From the NCBI GenBank assembly GCA_025355875.1, contig JANXYV010000001.1:1-59588 (forward strand): 59,588 nt of DNA. Direction: 5' to 3'. This document shows, in pieces, positions 8,029 through 16,506 of this stretch. This DNA is from Prolixibacteraceae bacterium (GTDB lineage Bacteria; Bacteroidota; Bacteroidia; Bacteroidales; Prolixibacteraceae). The position numbers and the translations under genes are program-made. Every line of letters starts with the position of its first letter. The stretch's first letter is position 1. The notes beneath the pieces were generated by a model that saw nothing but the letters and a program-made list of their open reading frames with translations, ran no database searches and was not told the origin of the DNA.

Positions 8029-9417
8029 ATGAAAAGAAACTCGATTGGTTTTGTGATCATTATGGCAACCGTTTCAGTGGTTGGAATTTTGCTCATTCAG
8101 CTTTTCTTCCTGAAAAATTCGTATGATCTGAATGAAAAACAGTTTCATCAGATGGCTACCAGCGCTTTGCGAAGCGTGGCCAGCCAGATCAATGATTACA
8201 ACCGGAAAGTGTATGGACATCCTTCCAGACCGACTGAATTATGTGAAGTGGAGCAAATTTCGAATAATTACTATGTGGTCAATGTCAATGATGTGATTGA
8301 CCCGAAATTGCTGGAACATTTTCTCGCCTCCGAATTCAAGAAAAGAAACCTGAACATGTCTTTTGAATATGGAATCTATGATTGCTATTCAGGGAAAATG
8401 GTCTATGGGAACATGCTGAATGCCGATTCGTTGCGCACTTACCCGAAACCGGCAGGAAAGCGGGACACCTGTTACTGCAGCGCCGAAGAAATCATGTACG
8501 ACAAGCACTACAACAAGGAAAGCAAAAAGGAAGAGAAACGGAAGAAAGTTTGCACCTTGCCTACCTACGAGAAATACACCTATTATTTTGGGGTTCATTT
8601 TCCAGATCGTTCTCAGTATAACGGTTCACGGCTGATGACCTGGTATCTTCTGAACGGGATTTTGTTCTTTGTGGTTATTTTCTTTGGATATGCCCTATAT
8701 GTGATCATCAAACAGAAACAACTCAGCGAAATCCAGAAAAACTTCATCAACAATCTTACCCACGAATTCAAAACCCCGATTGCATCCATCGATTTGGCGT
8801 CCAAAGTTTTGTCAAATCCTGAAATATGCAGGCAACCTGAACGCATGGCTGAATATGTGCGTATAGTGGGTTCACAAAACCATCGGCTGGCGCAACATGT
8901 TGAGAAATTGCTCCAGATGGCCACCATCGAAAAAACAAAACTCCAGTTGAACCTGGAACGGGTCGAACTCAATTCCTTTATTGCGGAATCGATCAGGGAA
9001 TTCAGGAATAGCCAGAATGGAAAAGTTTATCAGGTTAAACTTGAATCATCATGTCAGGAAGCATTTATTCTTGCAGACCGGCTTCATTTCTCTAACCTGA
9101 TCTACAATGTGCTCGATAATGCGATCAAGTATTGTGCTGTTGAGGCCGATATTGTGATTAGACTGGAACAAAACAAACACCTGTATGTCGTTTCGTTCGA
9201 TGATAACGGAATCGGGATCCCAAAAGCATTCCGCAAACAAATATTCAACCGCTTTTACAGGATTCCAACCGGAAATGTGCATGATGTAAAAGGATTCGGA
9301 CTAGGATTGGATTATGTGCAAAAGATTGTGAAAAGGCACGGATGGCATATTCATGTGATCGAAAACTCAAGGAAAGGAAGTACATTTATCCTGAATATTA
9401 AGAAAGCAATGTTATGA
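8029..9417 (+). CDS. Membrane sensor histidine kinase
   Basis: A 462-residue two-component sensor. TM1 is at about residues 8-28, followed by a periplasmic domain of about 175 residues containing five cysteines, and TM2 is at about 205-228. There is no obvious HAMP domain. The cytoplasmic kinase has the H box NLTHEFKTPIAS (His245), the N box NVLDNAIKYC, the G1 box DNGIGIP and the G2 box GFGLGLDYV. The stop overlaps the response regulator start by 4 bp (ATGA), so the pair is translationally coupled. The architecture resembles Bacteroides RprX, but the signal is unknown. It diverges from the DUF1573 gene across about 210 bp. Confidence 0.92.
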   Translation: MKRNSIGFVIIMATVSVVGILLIQLFFLKNSYDLNEKQFHQMATSALRSVASQINDYNRKVYGHPSRPTELCEVEQISNNYYVVNVNDVIDPKLLEHFLASEFKKRNLNMSFEYGIYDCYSGKMVYGNMLNADSLRTYPKPAGKRDTCYCSAEEIMYDKHYNKESKKEEKRKKVCTLPTYEKYTYYFGVHFPDRSQYNGSRLMTWYLLNGILFFVVIFFGYALYVIIKQKQLSEIQKNFINNLTHEFKTPIASIDLASKVLSNPEICRQPERMAEYVRIVGSQNHRLAQHVEKLLQMATIEKTKLQLNLERVELNSFIAESIREFRNSQNGKVYQVKLESSCQEAFILADRLHFSNLIYNVLDNAIKYCAVEADIVIRLEQNKHLYVVSFDDNGIGIPKAFRKQIFNRFYRIPTGNVHDVKGFGLGLDYVQKIVKRHGWHIHVIENSRKGSTFILNIKKAML

Positions 9418-10124
9418 ACTATCAGGGCGAAAAAATACTGTTGGTCGAAGACGATCAAACGCTTAATTTTATCATCAAGGACAACCTGGAACAAAACGGT
9501 TATCAGGTTACCTCAACCGTTGATGGGGAGGCCGCGGTAAAGGCGTTTAAGTCAGGCCGGTTCAGTCTGTGCTTGCTGGATGTGATGCTACCAAAGAAGG
9601 ATGGATTCACGGTTGCAAAAGACATCCGGCAAATTGACGACCATGTGCCGATTATTTTCCTGACGGCCCGGTCGATGACTGAAGACCGCATTACCGGACT
9701 GACCATTGGAGGAGATGATTACATTACCAAGCCTTTCAGCATGGAAGAATTGCTGCTGAAAATCCGGATTTTTTTAAAGAGAAGCCTGAATACTTCAGAT
9801 ACTTCGCCCGATCAGGTCTATTTTAAAATCGGAAAATTCAATTTCTATTTTGATAGTCTGATCCTGGATGATCGTGGCGACCGGAAAACCCTGACCTATA
9901 AAGAAGCCGAACTGTTGCGCTATTTCTGCGAAAACCCGAACAAAGTGCTGAGCCGTTCTGATATCCTGAAACAGGTTTGGGGCTCCGACGACTATTATCT
10001 GGGCAGAAGCCTGGATGTGTTTATTTCGAGACTGAGAAAGTATCTGGGTTCGGACGACAACATTAAAATACTCAACCTTCACGGGATCGGTTTCCGGTTT
10101 AATGCTGCAATTTCCCGAAACTGA
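9414..10124 (+). CDS. OmpR-family response regulator
   Basis: A 236-residue regulator. The receiver domain (about 6-120) has the acidic pair EDD, the phosphoacceptor Asp56 in LLDVMLPKKDG, a Thr in FLTARS and a Lys in YITKPF. The C-terminal winged helix (about 140-232) contains LTYKEAELLRYF and GRSLDVFISRLRKYL, as in OmpR/PhoB DNA-binding domains. It is the cognate partner of the overlapping kinase gene. A shared bidirectional terminator follows. The target genes are unknown; the convergent SusCD operon is nearby, but no shared site was identified. Confidence 0.93.
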   Translation: MNYQGEKILLVEDDQTLNFIIKDNLEQNGYQVTSTVDGEAAVKAFKSGRFSLCLLDVMLPKKDGFTVAKDIRQIDDHVPIIFLTARSMTEDRITGLTIGGDDYITKPFSMEELLLKIRIFLKRSLNTSDTSPDQVYFKIGKFNFYFDSLILDDRGDRKTLTYKEAELLRYFCENPNKVLSRSDILKQVWGSDDYYLGRSLDVFISRLRKYLGSDDNIKILNLHGIGFRFNAAISRN

Positions 10125-10149
10125 ACTTTCAAATCCCTGTTTTCAAATG

Positions 10150-10184
10150 AAAGGCCGTCTCAATTCAGTTTGAGACGGCCTTTT
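10150..10184. terminator. Bidirectional terminator between convergent genes
   Basis: AAAGGCCGTCTCAA (10150-10163) pairs with TTGAGACGGCCTTT around a 5-nt loop. TTTTATAATTTT follows on the plus strand and TTTCATTTG on the minus strand. It serves the response regulator and probably the SusCD operon. Confidence 0.85.
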
Positions 10185-10212
10185 ATAATTTTCAGAAGTA
10201 TTAAAATTGAGA

Positions 10213-11094
10213 CTAGTAAGGACCAGAATAGACGAGCGTATCTACGGCAGCCCTGTTGGTTGGACCTGTTCCCCAGAATACAGAGATATAGAAAGTCTTT
10301 TTAGCAGGATCGTAACGACTGTTATAATCAGGATTATTTTTAACTGCAGCGTTTATAGCATCTGTAACAGTTACAGGCATTGGACTGTTTTGACCGCCTG
10401 AATCATCAATTGTGAGTGTCCACGGGCCAATTCCTCCTATGGTTGAACTTCCATCACCCCATAAATGTATTTTCCAATAGATTACAGATTTCTTGCCTGC
10501 GGTCGACAGTTTCCATGGCATACCCGATACATAACCTGAAAGAACTGGGTCACCAGCTCTTAAGGCATAATAGCTCATCAAATACGAACCAGTCCATTGA
10601 TTGGCAATAGAAATATTGGTGCTTGCATTATTTACCACTTTCCGCCCATCAGTCATGACACTTACATAGGTCAATAAGAAGTAATCTCCCAGAGGAAGAA
10701 GGTTCTCATCAGCTGGAAGTGGTTTACCATCTACCGTCAAACCTTTAATGAGATCGGCATAAACTGTAGTAAAATCTTTTGCGATATTATCAGCCGAGTT
10801 CGATGAAGCAACATCAATGGTTTTCATTAATCCCACGTTAGATTCCGTTCCGGCTTCTACTCCAATGTATTGGTTGTGAACCTCAATAGACTGAATTCCA
10901 GGGCCCATGAGGACATTTAGCGCAACTGGAACTTTTGGGGTTGCATTCAACAAATAGGCTATGTTTCCGGTCGGGATAATTAAGCCCCCTGTCTTTGCAT
11001 CTTTGGTAACAAGGTCTTCCGATTTGTTACACGAGCTGAACATCAATCCCAGCGCCGTAAAAATCAGCAGAAACACTTTTATTTTTGATTTCAT
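10213..11094 (-). CDS. Lipoprotein of the SusCD operon, function unknown
   Basis: A 293-residue lipoprotein with a hydrophobic leader ending in LMFSSC (Cys22), followed by acidic and polar residues. The rest is predicted beta-rich, without a motif I recognise. It lies directly downstream of a SusC/SusD pair (42 bp after the SusD stop), where SusE/SusF-like surface glycan- or ligand-binding lipoproteins usually sit. Surface exposure and ligand binding are therefore inferred from position only. The C-terminal half has several Trp and Tyr residues (WTGSYLMSYYALR, IYWKIHLWGDG) that could form a binding platform. It is the last gene of the operon. Confidence 0.65.
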   Translation of the reverse strand: MKSKIKVFLLIFTALGLMFSSCNKSEDLVTKDAKTGGLIIPTGNIAYLLNATPKVPVALNVLMGPGIQSIEVHNQYIGVEAGTESNVGLMKTIDVASSNSADNIAKDFTTVYADLIKGLTVDGKPLPADENLLPLGDYFLLTYVSVMTDGRKVVNNASTNISIANQWTGSYLMSYYALRAGDPVLSGYVSGMPWKLSTAGKKSVIYWKIHLWGDGSSTIGGIGPWTLTIDDSGGQNSPMPVTVTDAINAAVKNNPDYNSRYDPAKKTFYISVFWGTGPTNRAAVDTLVYSGPY

Positions 11095-11136
11095 ATGATT
11101 GAATGTTAAAATTTATAAATTGATTTCGAACATGAA

Positions 11137-12672
11137 TTATTGCATATCCCACCATACACGGGTATTCAGGTTATCAGTTCCTCCCAACAAGGTGACTCCG
11201 GCAGCAAGATTAGTTGGATTCCGGGAAGCTTCATCGGTTGGATAAGGTACTCGTACCGGAATTTTTCCGTCATTCATTCCGGCAATTGCAGGAGTAAGAA
11301 CCGGATAACCAGTTCTGCGCCATTCAAACCAGCTTTGTAATCCCTGATCAAACGTGGCAGCCCAACGTTGTGTAGCGATCAATTCCATCCCTTTTGAGGC
11401 ATCCCATCCATAGATATCGGTTTTAATATAGTCAGCCGCCAGTGAATCTGCGGTTGCATTGGCCATGGGTAAAAAACCATTACCGTCAACTTCAGCAACT
11501 AATGCGTCGCCGAACTGGTTATACGACCCATAAATACCTTCGGTATAATAGGTTCCTGCTACATCATTTCCGCCTGGAATATAATTTTTGAAAGCTGCTT
11601 CTGCCAAAATGAATTTAAGCTCTGCAAAGCTCATCAACATTCCCGGTGCTGTAGCTTCCAGAAAATAGGATCCAACTTTACAGGTATTCTTTATTCCATT
11701 TCCTTTATAGGAGGCAGCTTGTGAAGAAGTGAGTCCATTGGGAAGACCTTCAAATTTGCCAGCTGCATAGGGTTGTGCATAAATACAAATCCGGTAATCA
11801 AGATTGGGTGAATTGGTCCACATCATATCCACCAAAGTCTTGCTAACCCTATGGTCATCGCGGGTTTTGCGATTTTCATTGATCGGGTTATTGTTCGGCG
11901 CTGATCCAAGATATTGTAATGCAGCATTATCGGCATTACTTTCAAAGATTGGATATTTGGTGGCATCACCGGTCATTTTGGTTAATTCGGTTGTGGCGAA
12001 GTTTTTGTCGCGGGCCGACATCCGAACCAACAATCTCATGCGAAGTGAATTGGCAAACTTTTTCCATTTATCGATGTCATTGTTATACAGGATGTCACCT
12101 GTAATGGCTTTTCCGTCAGCAGAAAGAAGGGTATTTGCCGTATCGAGCTTGGCAATAATGTCTCTGTAAATTGATTCCTGTGAATCGTAAGCAGGAAGTG
12201 TGTTTGAGCTTCCGAGCCATGCCTGTTTGTATGGAACAGGTCCAAAGAGATCGGTTAATACAGAAGTGATGTAGGATTTCAGCACAAGGGCAACTCCCAT
12301 GTAATTTTGATGCTGTCTCGATTTTGCCACATTGTACATGGTCTGTACATCCATCCCGTTGGCCGCATAAAAACTCGTCCAGGTACTGTTTACTACTGAA
12401 GTCCGGTAGATATAGCGGTCTTCGTCGGTATACTGAACTTTTGCTTCATGCTGAGCCCAGCAGTTCCCCATTTCTTCGCCCAGGAAGATTTCCTGTACGC
12501 GGTTGGTCATGCTTTCGATGGAATTGGTAAGCAACATATCGGGGGCTGCTTTCTCCAGTCCGGCGTTATTCGGATCCGTGTTTATTTTCTCAAAATCCTT
12601 GGTGCAAGAATTGAATATTAAAAGGAATGCAGATAAGATGAGTGCGATTCCGCCAATTCGTATATTTTTCAT
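11137..12672 (-). CDS. SusD/RagB-like outer-membrane lipoprotein (unit 1)
   Basis: A 511-residue lipoprotein of the SusD superfamily, closest by eye to the SusD_2 branch. The lipobox is IFNSC, with Cys23. The N-terminal KDFEKINTDPNNAG, the segment DLFGPVPYKQAW (near 140-160) and a C-terminal GLQSWFEWRRTGYP followed by VPYP are family features. SusD proteins cap the SusC barrel and bind the ligand before TonB-dependent import. It starts 22 bp after its SusC partner and is followed by a lipoprotein gene. No degradative enzyme is encoded nearby, so the ligand (oligosaccharide, peptide or other) cannot be predicted. Confidence 0.9.
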   Translation of the reverse strand: MKNIRIGGIALILSAFLLIFNSCTKDFEKINTDPNNAGLEKAAPDMLLTNSIESMTNRVQEIFLGEEMGNCWAQHEAKVQYTDEDRYIYRTSVVNSTWTSFYAANGMDVQTMYNVAKSRQHQNYMGVALVLKSYITSVLTDLFGPVPYKQAWLGSSNTLPAYDSQESIYRDIIAKLDTANTLLSADGKAITGDILYNNDIDKWKKFANSLRMRLLVRMSARDKNFATTELTKMTGDATKYPIFESNADNAALQYLGSAPNNNPINENRKTRDDHRVSKTLVDMMWTNSPNLDYRICIYAQPYAAGKFEGLPNGLTSSQAASYKGNGIKNTCKVGSYFLEATAPGMLMSFAELKFILAEAAFKNYIPGGNDVAGTYYTEGIYGSYNQFGDALVAEVDGNGFLPMANATADSLAADYIKTDIYGWDASKGMELIATQRWAATFDQGLQSWFEWRRTGYPVLTPAIAGMNDGKIPVRVPYPTDEASRNPTNLAAGVTLLGGTDNLNTRVWWDMQ

Positions 12673-12693
12673 GTTTTTTCTATTTAAGAGTTA

Positions 12694-15600
12694 CTAAAAT
12701 TCCATGTTGATGTTAAACCCAATGCTTCTTGCAGAAGGAAGCTGGCCGAATTCCAGACCCTGGGCATTGCCGCTGTTGAAAGAAGTTTCAGGATCAACAT
12801 GAGGTATATTACTGCTTAAAATTGCCAGATTACGTCCAACCAGAGCAAGATTCAGTTTCTTGATCGGAAGTGCCCCAAGTTTGTTGAAAGAATATCCGAT
12901 CCGGGCTTCGCGCAATTTCACATAGCTGGCATCAAAGATACTTCCGGCTGGTATTGAATTGGTGAAGGCTGCGTGGTTGTATTCTTCAGCAGTAACTACC
13001 ACGTCGTTTGGAACATAAGTGGTCTTGCCAGAGGCGTCGGTCACTTCTTTTACTCCTACTCCCACGATACCGCCTTCTCTGCCGATCAGGGTTTCTTCGA
13101 GTGCTCCGGCATATCTGCCCCAGGCGTTTGTCATGGAGTAAAGGTCTCCGCCATGATGAATGTCAATCAGGAAGCTTGCAGAGAATCCTTTATAGATAAA
13201 TTCGTTGTTGATACCGCCAATCCAGTCGGGTTGATAGTTTCCCAGAATTTTCAGATCGCCTGTTACCGGCACGCCACCACGGTTGATGATGTTTCCGTTC
13301 GGATCGCGCAAGAAATCAGCTCCATACAACGAACCGTAAGGTTGACCGGGAATTGCCATAACTTTCAAATCCCAATAGGTACCCAATTCGTATTGTTCTA
13401 CACCTGGGGCCAATGATACCACTTTGTTCCGGTTCCGGGCAAAGTTGATGTTCATGTTCCAGTTGAAGCCATTGGTGGCCTTGATGATCTCCAGCCCAAG
13501 AGTAGCTTCGATACCGGTATTGTCGATTTCACCGGCATTGATGTTCTTGGTAGTATAACCAGAAGCTGCGGAGATAGGAATACTGATAATCTGGTCAGTT
13601 GTTTTGGTGTTGTAGTAGGTAAGATCGAGGCTGACCCGGTTTGAGAAGAATTTCAGGTCTGCTCCGGCTTCGATCGAATTGGCAAACTGCGGTTTCAGAT
13701 CAGCATTTGGCAGATTGTTCGGCACAAACTGGTTCAATAATTTCGTACTGGCATTCCAGCCGTTTCCAAAGGAAAGTGTTGGTTTCAACTGGTATGGATC
13801 GGTATCGCTACCCACTTTTGCCCAACCAGCTCTCACTTTTGCATAGGAGAAAGTTTCCGATTTGAAATCAAGAAGATCGGTTAACACACTGCTTAAACTA
13901 ACTGAAGGATAGAAGAAGGAATTGTTTCCTGCAGGTAAGGTACTCGACCAGTCGTTTCGACCGGTTAAATCAAGGAAGAGTGCATTTTTATAGGCTAACT
14001 GTGCCGAACCATACAAACTGTTGATCGATTTGTTGCGTTCGAAACTGGTGGCGCGGATTGGAACCCGTGAGTTGGCCAGGGTATAAACTCCGGCTACTGC
14101 GAGTTCATCGGCTGCACCAAAAGTCTCGTGATAGTTTTGTTTCATGGCACTACCTCCCACATTTGCATTCATCGTAAAATCAGTATTGATTTCCGTGTTA
14201 TACATGACAAGGAAGTCGTTGGTAATTTCCCTGAAAGTAGATAAATCTTCATTGTAATATCCGTAAGGATTGTCGATATCACCAAAAGCGGTTCTACCTG
14301 TATTCAGGTTGCTGTAGTTGTCAATACCAGTCCGGATGAATGCGCTCAGATTATTCAAAATTTTATAGTTTACTTTTGCGTTGCCATAGAGCCGGTCCCT
14401 GTTTAAGGTATGGGTGTTTTCGTACAGAGTAAAGTACGGGTTGTTGTGGTAGTTGTAGTTCCAGTTGTATTTTGAACCATCGGGATTGGTATAATTTCTC
14501 AGGTCAGGATAATTTACCTGACGGGCGGCCCACATAAACTGTTGAAATACGTTTTGAGCATCGTATCCAATTCCTGGCATGTTGTTACTTTCAGCCAGAA
14601 CCAAAGTGGCCGATCCTGAAATGGTTAACTTTTCGGTTGCATTGGCAGCACCCCCAAGAGCCAGCGTGTTTTTCTTGTAATTCGTGTTTGGGAGCATCCC
14701 GTTTTGGTGGAGATTGGTATACGAAATACGGAAGTTTGCATCTTTATTTCCGCCGGTGACGGCAAAATTGGTGGTTGCAGTAACTCCTGTATCGAGGAAA
14801 TCTTTTACGTTGTTGGGGTGAGAAACCCAGGGAGTGGCCTGGCGTACGCCATTTTCAACCGGAGAATTGTATTGAGGAATCTTCAGCCCAACATCCATTC
14901 TTGGTCCCCAGCTTTCATCGGTACCGTCTTTGGTTCCGCCGCCGGCACCGTCAACAAAAGAGAATTGTCCTTCGGCGCCTTGTCCGTAGCTATTCTGGAA
15001 TGAAGGAAGTCTCAGCGGAGTTTCAAACGTGGTTGAATTGCCGAATTCGACTCCTAAGCCAGCTTTTTTATTTTTTGAGCCCAGTGATCCGGTTTTGGTT
15101 GTAATCAGGATGGCTCCGTTTGCAGCCCGTGAACCGTACAATGCTGCGGCATTCGGGCCTTTGAGTACCGAAACACTTTCAATGTCGTCGGGATTGATGT
15201 CGGATGCACCATTTCCCCGGTTCACACCACCATTACCGTCGGCTGATCCGAATTCTGAGTTATTGATGGCAATACCGTCGACAATGAAAAGCGGTTGTTG
15301 ATTTCCACCCAGGGAAGATGCACCGCGGATGATAATGCGTGAAGAAGCTCCTACGGCGCCCGATGCGTTGGTGATCTGAACCCCGGAAACTTTACCGCTT
15401 AAGGAATTAACGATGTTGTTTTCCTTGGCTTTAGCCAGTTCATCCCCTTTCACATCCTGAACAGAGTAACCCAGGGATTTCTTTTCGCGTGAAACGCCCA
15501 AGGCAGTTACCACGACTTCGTCAACTGCAACGTTTTCCGATGCAAGCTGAACTTTAACTGATGAAACACTGCTGATATCTACTTCCTGAGACTTCATACC

Positions 15601-15828
15601 CACAAAAGAAATGACCAGCGTTTTGGAATCCGTTGGAACTTTTAACCTGAACTGACCGTCCATGTCGGTGATTGTTCCCATAGTTGTTCCTTTTACTGAC
15701 ACGGTAACCCCGGGAATAGCAGCTCCATCTTCGGAGGATGTTACCTTCCCGGTGATCTCCTTGGTCTGGGCCATCAGGACCTGCAAACCAATTGCAAAAA
15801 ATGCAAGTAATAACACGATTTTTTTCAT
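12694..15828 (-). CDS. SusC/RagA TonB-linked outer-membrane transporter (unit 1)
   Basis: A 1044-residue TonB-dependent transporter. It has a signal peptide (1-20, LMAQ), an N-terminal carboxypeptidase-regulatory-like domain (KGTTMGTITDMDGQFRL, about 25-100), a plug domain (about 115-230, with LSGKVSGVQITNASG and SVLKGPNAAALYGSRAANG) and a large barrel ending in Phe (FNINMEF). It works with the adjacent SusD to import a ligand using TonB energy. Its first 50 codons and 5' leader are almost identical to those of the second SusC, while the barrels differ clearly. A 22-bp element conserved between the two units lies about 140 bp upstream of the start. Confidence 0.95.
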   Translation of the reverse strand: MKKIVLLLAFFAIGLQVLMAQTKEITGKVTSSEDGAAIPGVTVSVKGTTMGTITDMDGQFRLKVPTDSKTLVISFVGMKSQEVDISSVSSVKVQLASENVAVDEVVVTALGVSREKKSLGYSVQDVKGDELAKAKENNIVNSLSGKVSGVQITNASGAVGASSRIIIRGASSLGGNQQPLFIVDGIAINNSEFGSADGNGGVNRGNGASDINPDDIESVSVLKGPNAAALYGSRAANGAILITTKTGSLGSKNKKAGLGVEFGNSTTFETPLRLPSFQNSYGQGAEGQFSFVDGAGGGTKDGTDESWGPRMDVGLKIPQYNSPVENGVRQATPWVSHPNNVKDFLDTGVTATTNFAVTGGNKDANFRISYTNLHQNGMLPNTNYKKNTLALGGAANATEKLTISGSATLVLAESNNMPGIGYDAQNVFQQFMWAARQVNYPDLRNYTNPDGSKYNWNYNYHNNPYFTLYENTHTLNRDRLYGNAKVNYKILNNLSAFIRTGIDNYSNLNTGRTAFGDIDNPYGYYNEDLSTFREITNDFLVMYNTEINTDFTMNANVGGSAMKQNYHETFGAADELAVAGVYTLANSRVPIRATSFERNKSINSLYGSAQLAYKNALFLDLTGRNDWSSTLPAGNNSFFYPSVSLSSVLTDLLDFKSETFSYAKVRAGWAKVGSDTDPYQLKPTLSFGNGWNASTKLLNQFVPNNLPNADLKPQFANSIEAGADLKFFSNRVSLDLTYYNTKTTDQIISIPISAASGYTTKNINAGEIDNTGIEATLGLEIIKATNGFNWNMNINFARNRNKVVSLAPGVEQYELGTYWDLKVMAIPGQPYGSLYGADFLRDPNGNIINRGGVPVTGDLKILGNYQPDWIGGINNEFIYKGFSASFLIDIHHGGDLYSMTNAWGRYAGALEETLIGREGGIVGVGVKEVTDASGKTTYVPNDVVVTAEEYNHAAFTNSIPAGSIFDASYVKLREARIGYSFNKLGALPIKKLNLALVGRNLAILSSNIPHVDPETSFNSGNAQGLEFGQLPSARSIGFNINMEF

Positions 15829-15966
15829 AGAGAATTATTTTAAATTAAACAGCTTCAAATAGGATTTTCCGGAATTTTCATCTCAGAAATCCGGTTGCTT
15901 CGGGGTTTCTAAACTCCGATTAATTTAGAAATCCTGACTGCACAAAACACAATCAGGATTCGCCCC

Positions 15967-15988
15967 TAAATGTAAAAAAATGTTAATT
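15967..15988 (-). promoter_or_regulatory. 22-bp element shared upstream of both susC genes
   Basis: The minus strand contains TTAACATTTTTTTACATTTA. The full 22-bp block is identical to 21451-21472. Distances to the two start codons are 139 and 146 bp. This suggests a common promoter or regulator site, possibly for an extracytoplasmic-function sigma factor; this is an inference. Confidence 0.5.
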
Positions 15989-16059
15989 GATATCAGCAGC
16001 AAATGCCCTGATATTTGTTCGTTTTTAAAAATAATTTATGAATATCCGTAAAATGACCT

Positions 16060-16276
16060 AACACCGAAGGTGTTTTATTTTCATAACCTTAGGTCAACGA
16101 CCTAAGGTTATGAAGCACCACGACATAACTGCCTGAAAGGCAGTACCAAAATACATTAAAAAATGTTCTTAATTTCATCATCCTGTTGTCCTGCCTTTCA
16201 GGCAGAAGTTGTTTTGTGTTTGTTATTCCGCAGGTCGCTGACCATGCGGTTATGAATATCCTGACTTTTCAAGTCA
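16060..16276. repeat. Cluster of six short palindromes (REP-like)
   Basis: Six hairpin units lie in 217 bp: AACACC-gaa-GGTGTT (16060-16074); a perfect 14-bp-arm palindrome at 16082-16112 (CATAACCTTAGGTC and its complement, 3-nt loop); CTGCC-tgaaa-GGCAG (16129-16143); its reverse complement CTGCCTTTCAGGCAG (16191-16205); CCGCAGGTC-gct-GACCATGCGG (16228-16249); and TGACTT-ttc-AAGTCA (16262-16276). Unit order is partly mirrored. Such sets resemble REP elements moved by REP-associated tyrosine transposases; none is in this window. Confidence 0.65.
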
Positions 16277-16432
16277 AAAACTGTATTAGGTCTTTTCCCG
16301 GATTACCATAAATATTTTTAAACGAAATGTCACAAAGTGAATTATTCATCTGGATTCAACACCATGAAAATTGACATGAAACCCTAGTAATCAGATTGCT
16401 TGCGATGGTTTACACCACCGGGTTTGGTTAGA

Positions 16433-16471
16433 AATAAAAAAAGAAGCCATTTCAATGAAGAAACGGCTTCC
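16433..16471 (-). terminator. Terminator of SusCD unit 2
   Basis: GAAGCC and GGCTTC, with an inner TTTC/GAAA pairing, form a stem at 16443-16470. On the minus strand TTTTTTATTTC follows. It lies about 35 bp past the second SusD stop. Confidence 0.75.
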
Positions 16472-16506
16472 TTAGATGTCTTAAAATCAGATCTGATTAA
16501 ATCAGC

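Larger units (their letters stand above)
15829..16506. other. Intergenic region between the two SusCD units
   Basis: 678 bp without a convincing gene. Read from the unit 1 side, it holds the SusC 5' leader with several hairpins: 15869-15894; 15901-15918; and AATCCTGA (15930-15937) with TCAGGATT (15953-15960). It then holds the conserved 22-bp element (15967-15988), a cluster of six short palindromes (16060-16276) and the terminator of SusCD unit 2 (16433-16471). Confidence 0.7.
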
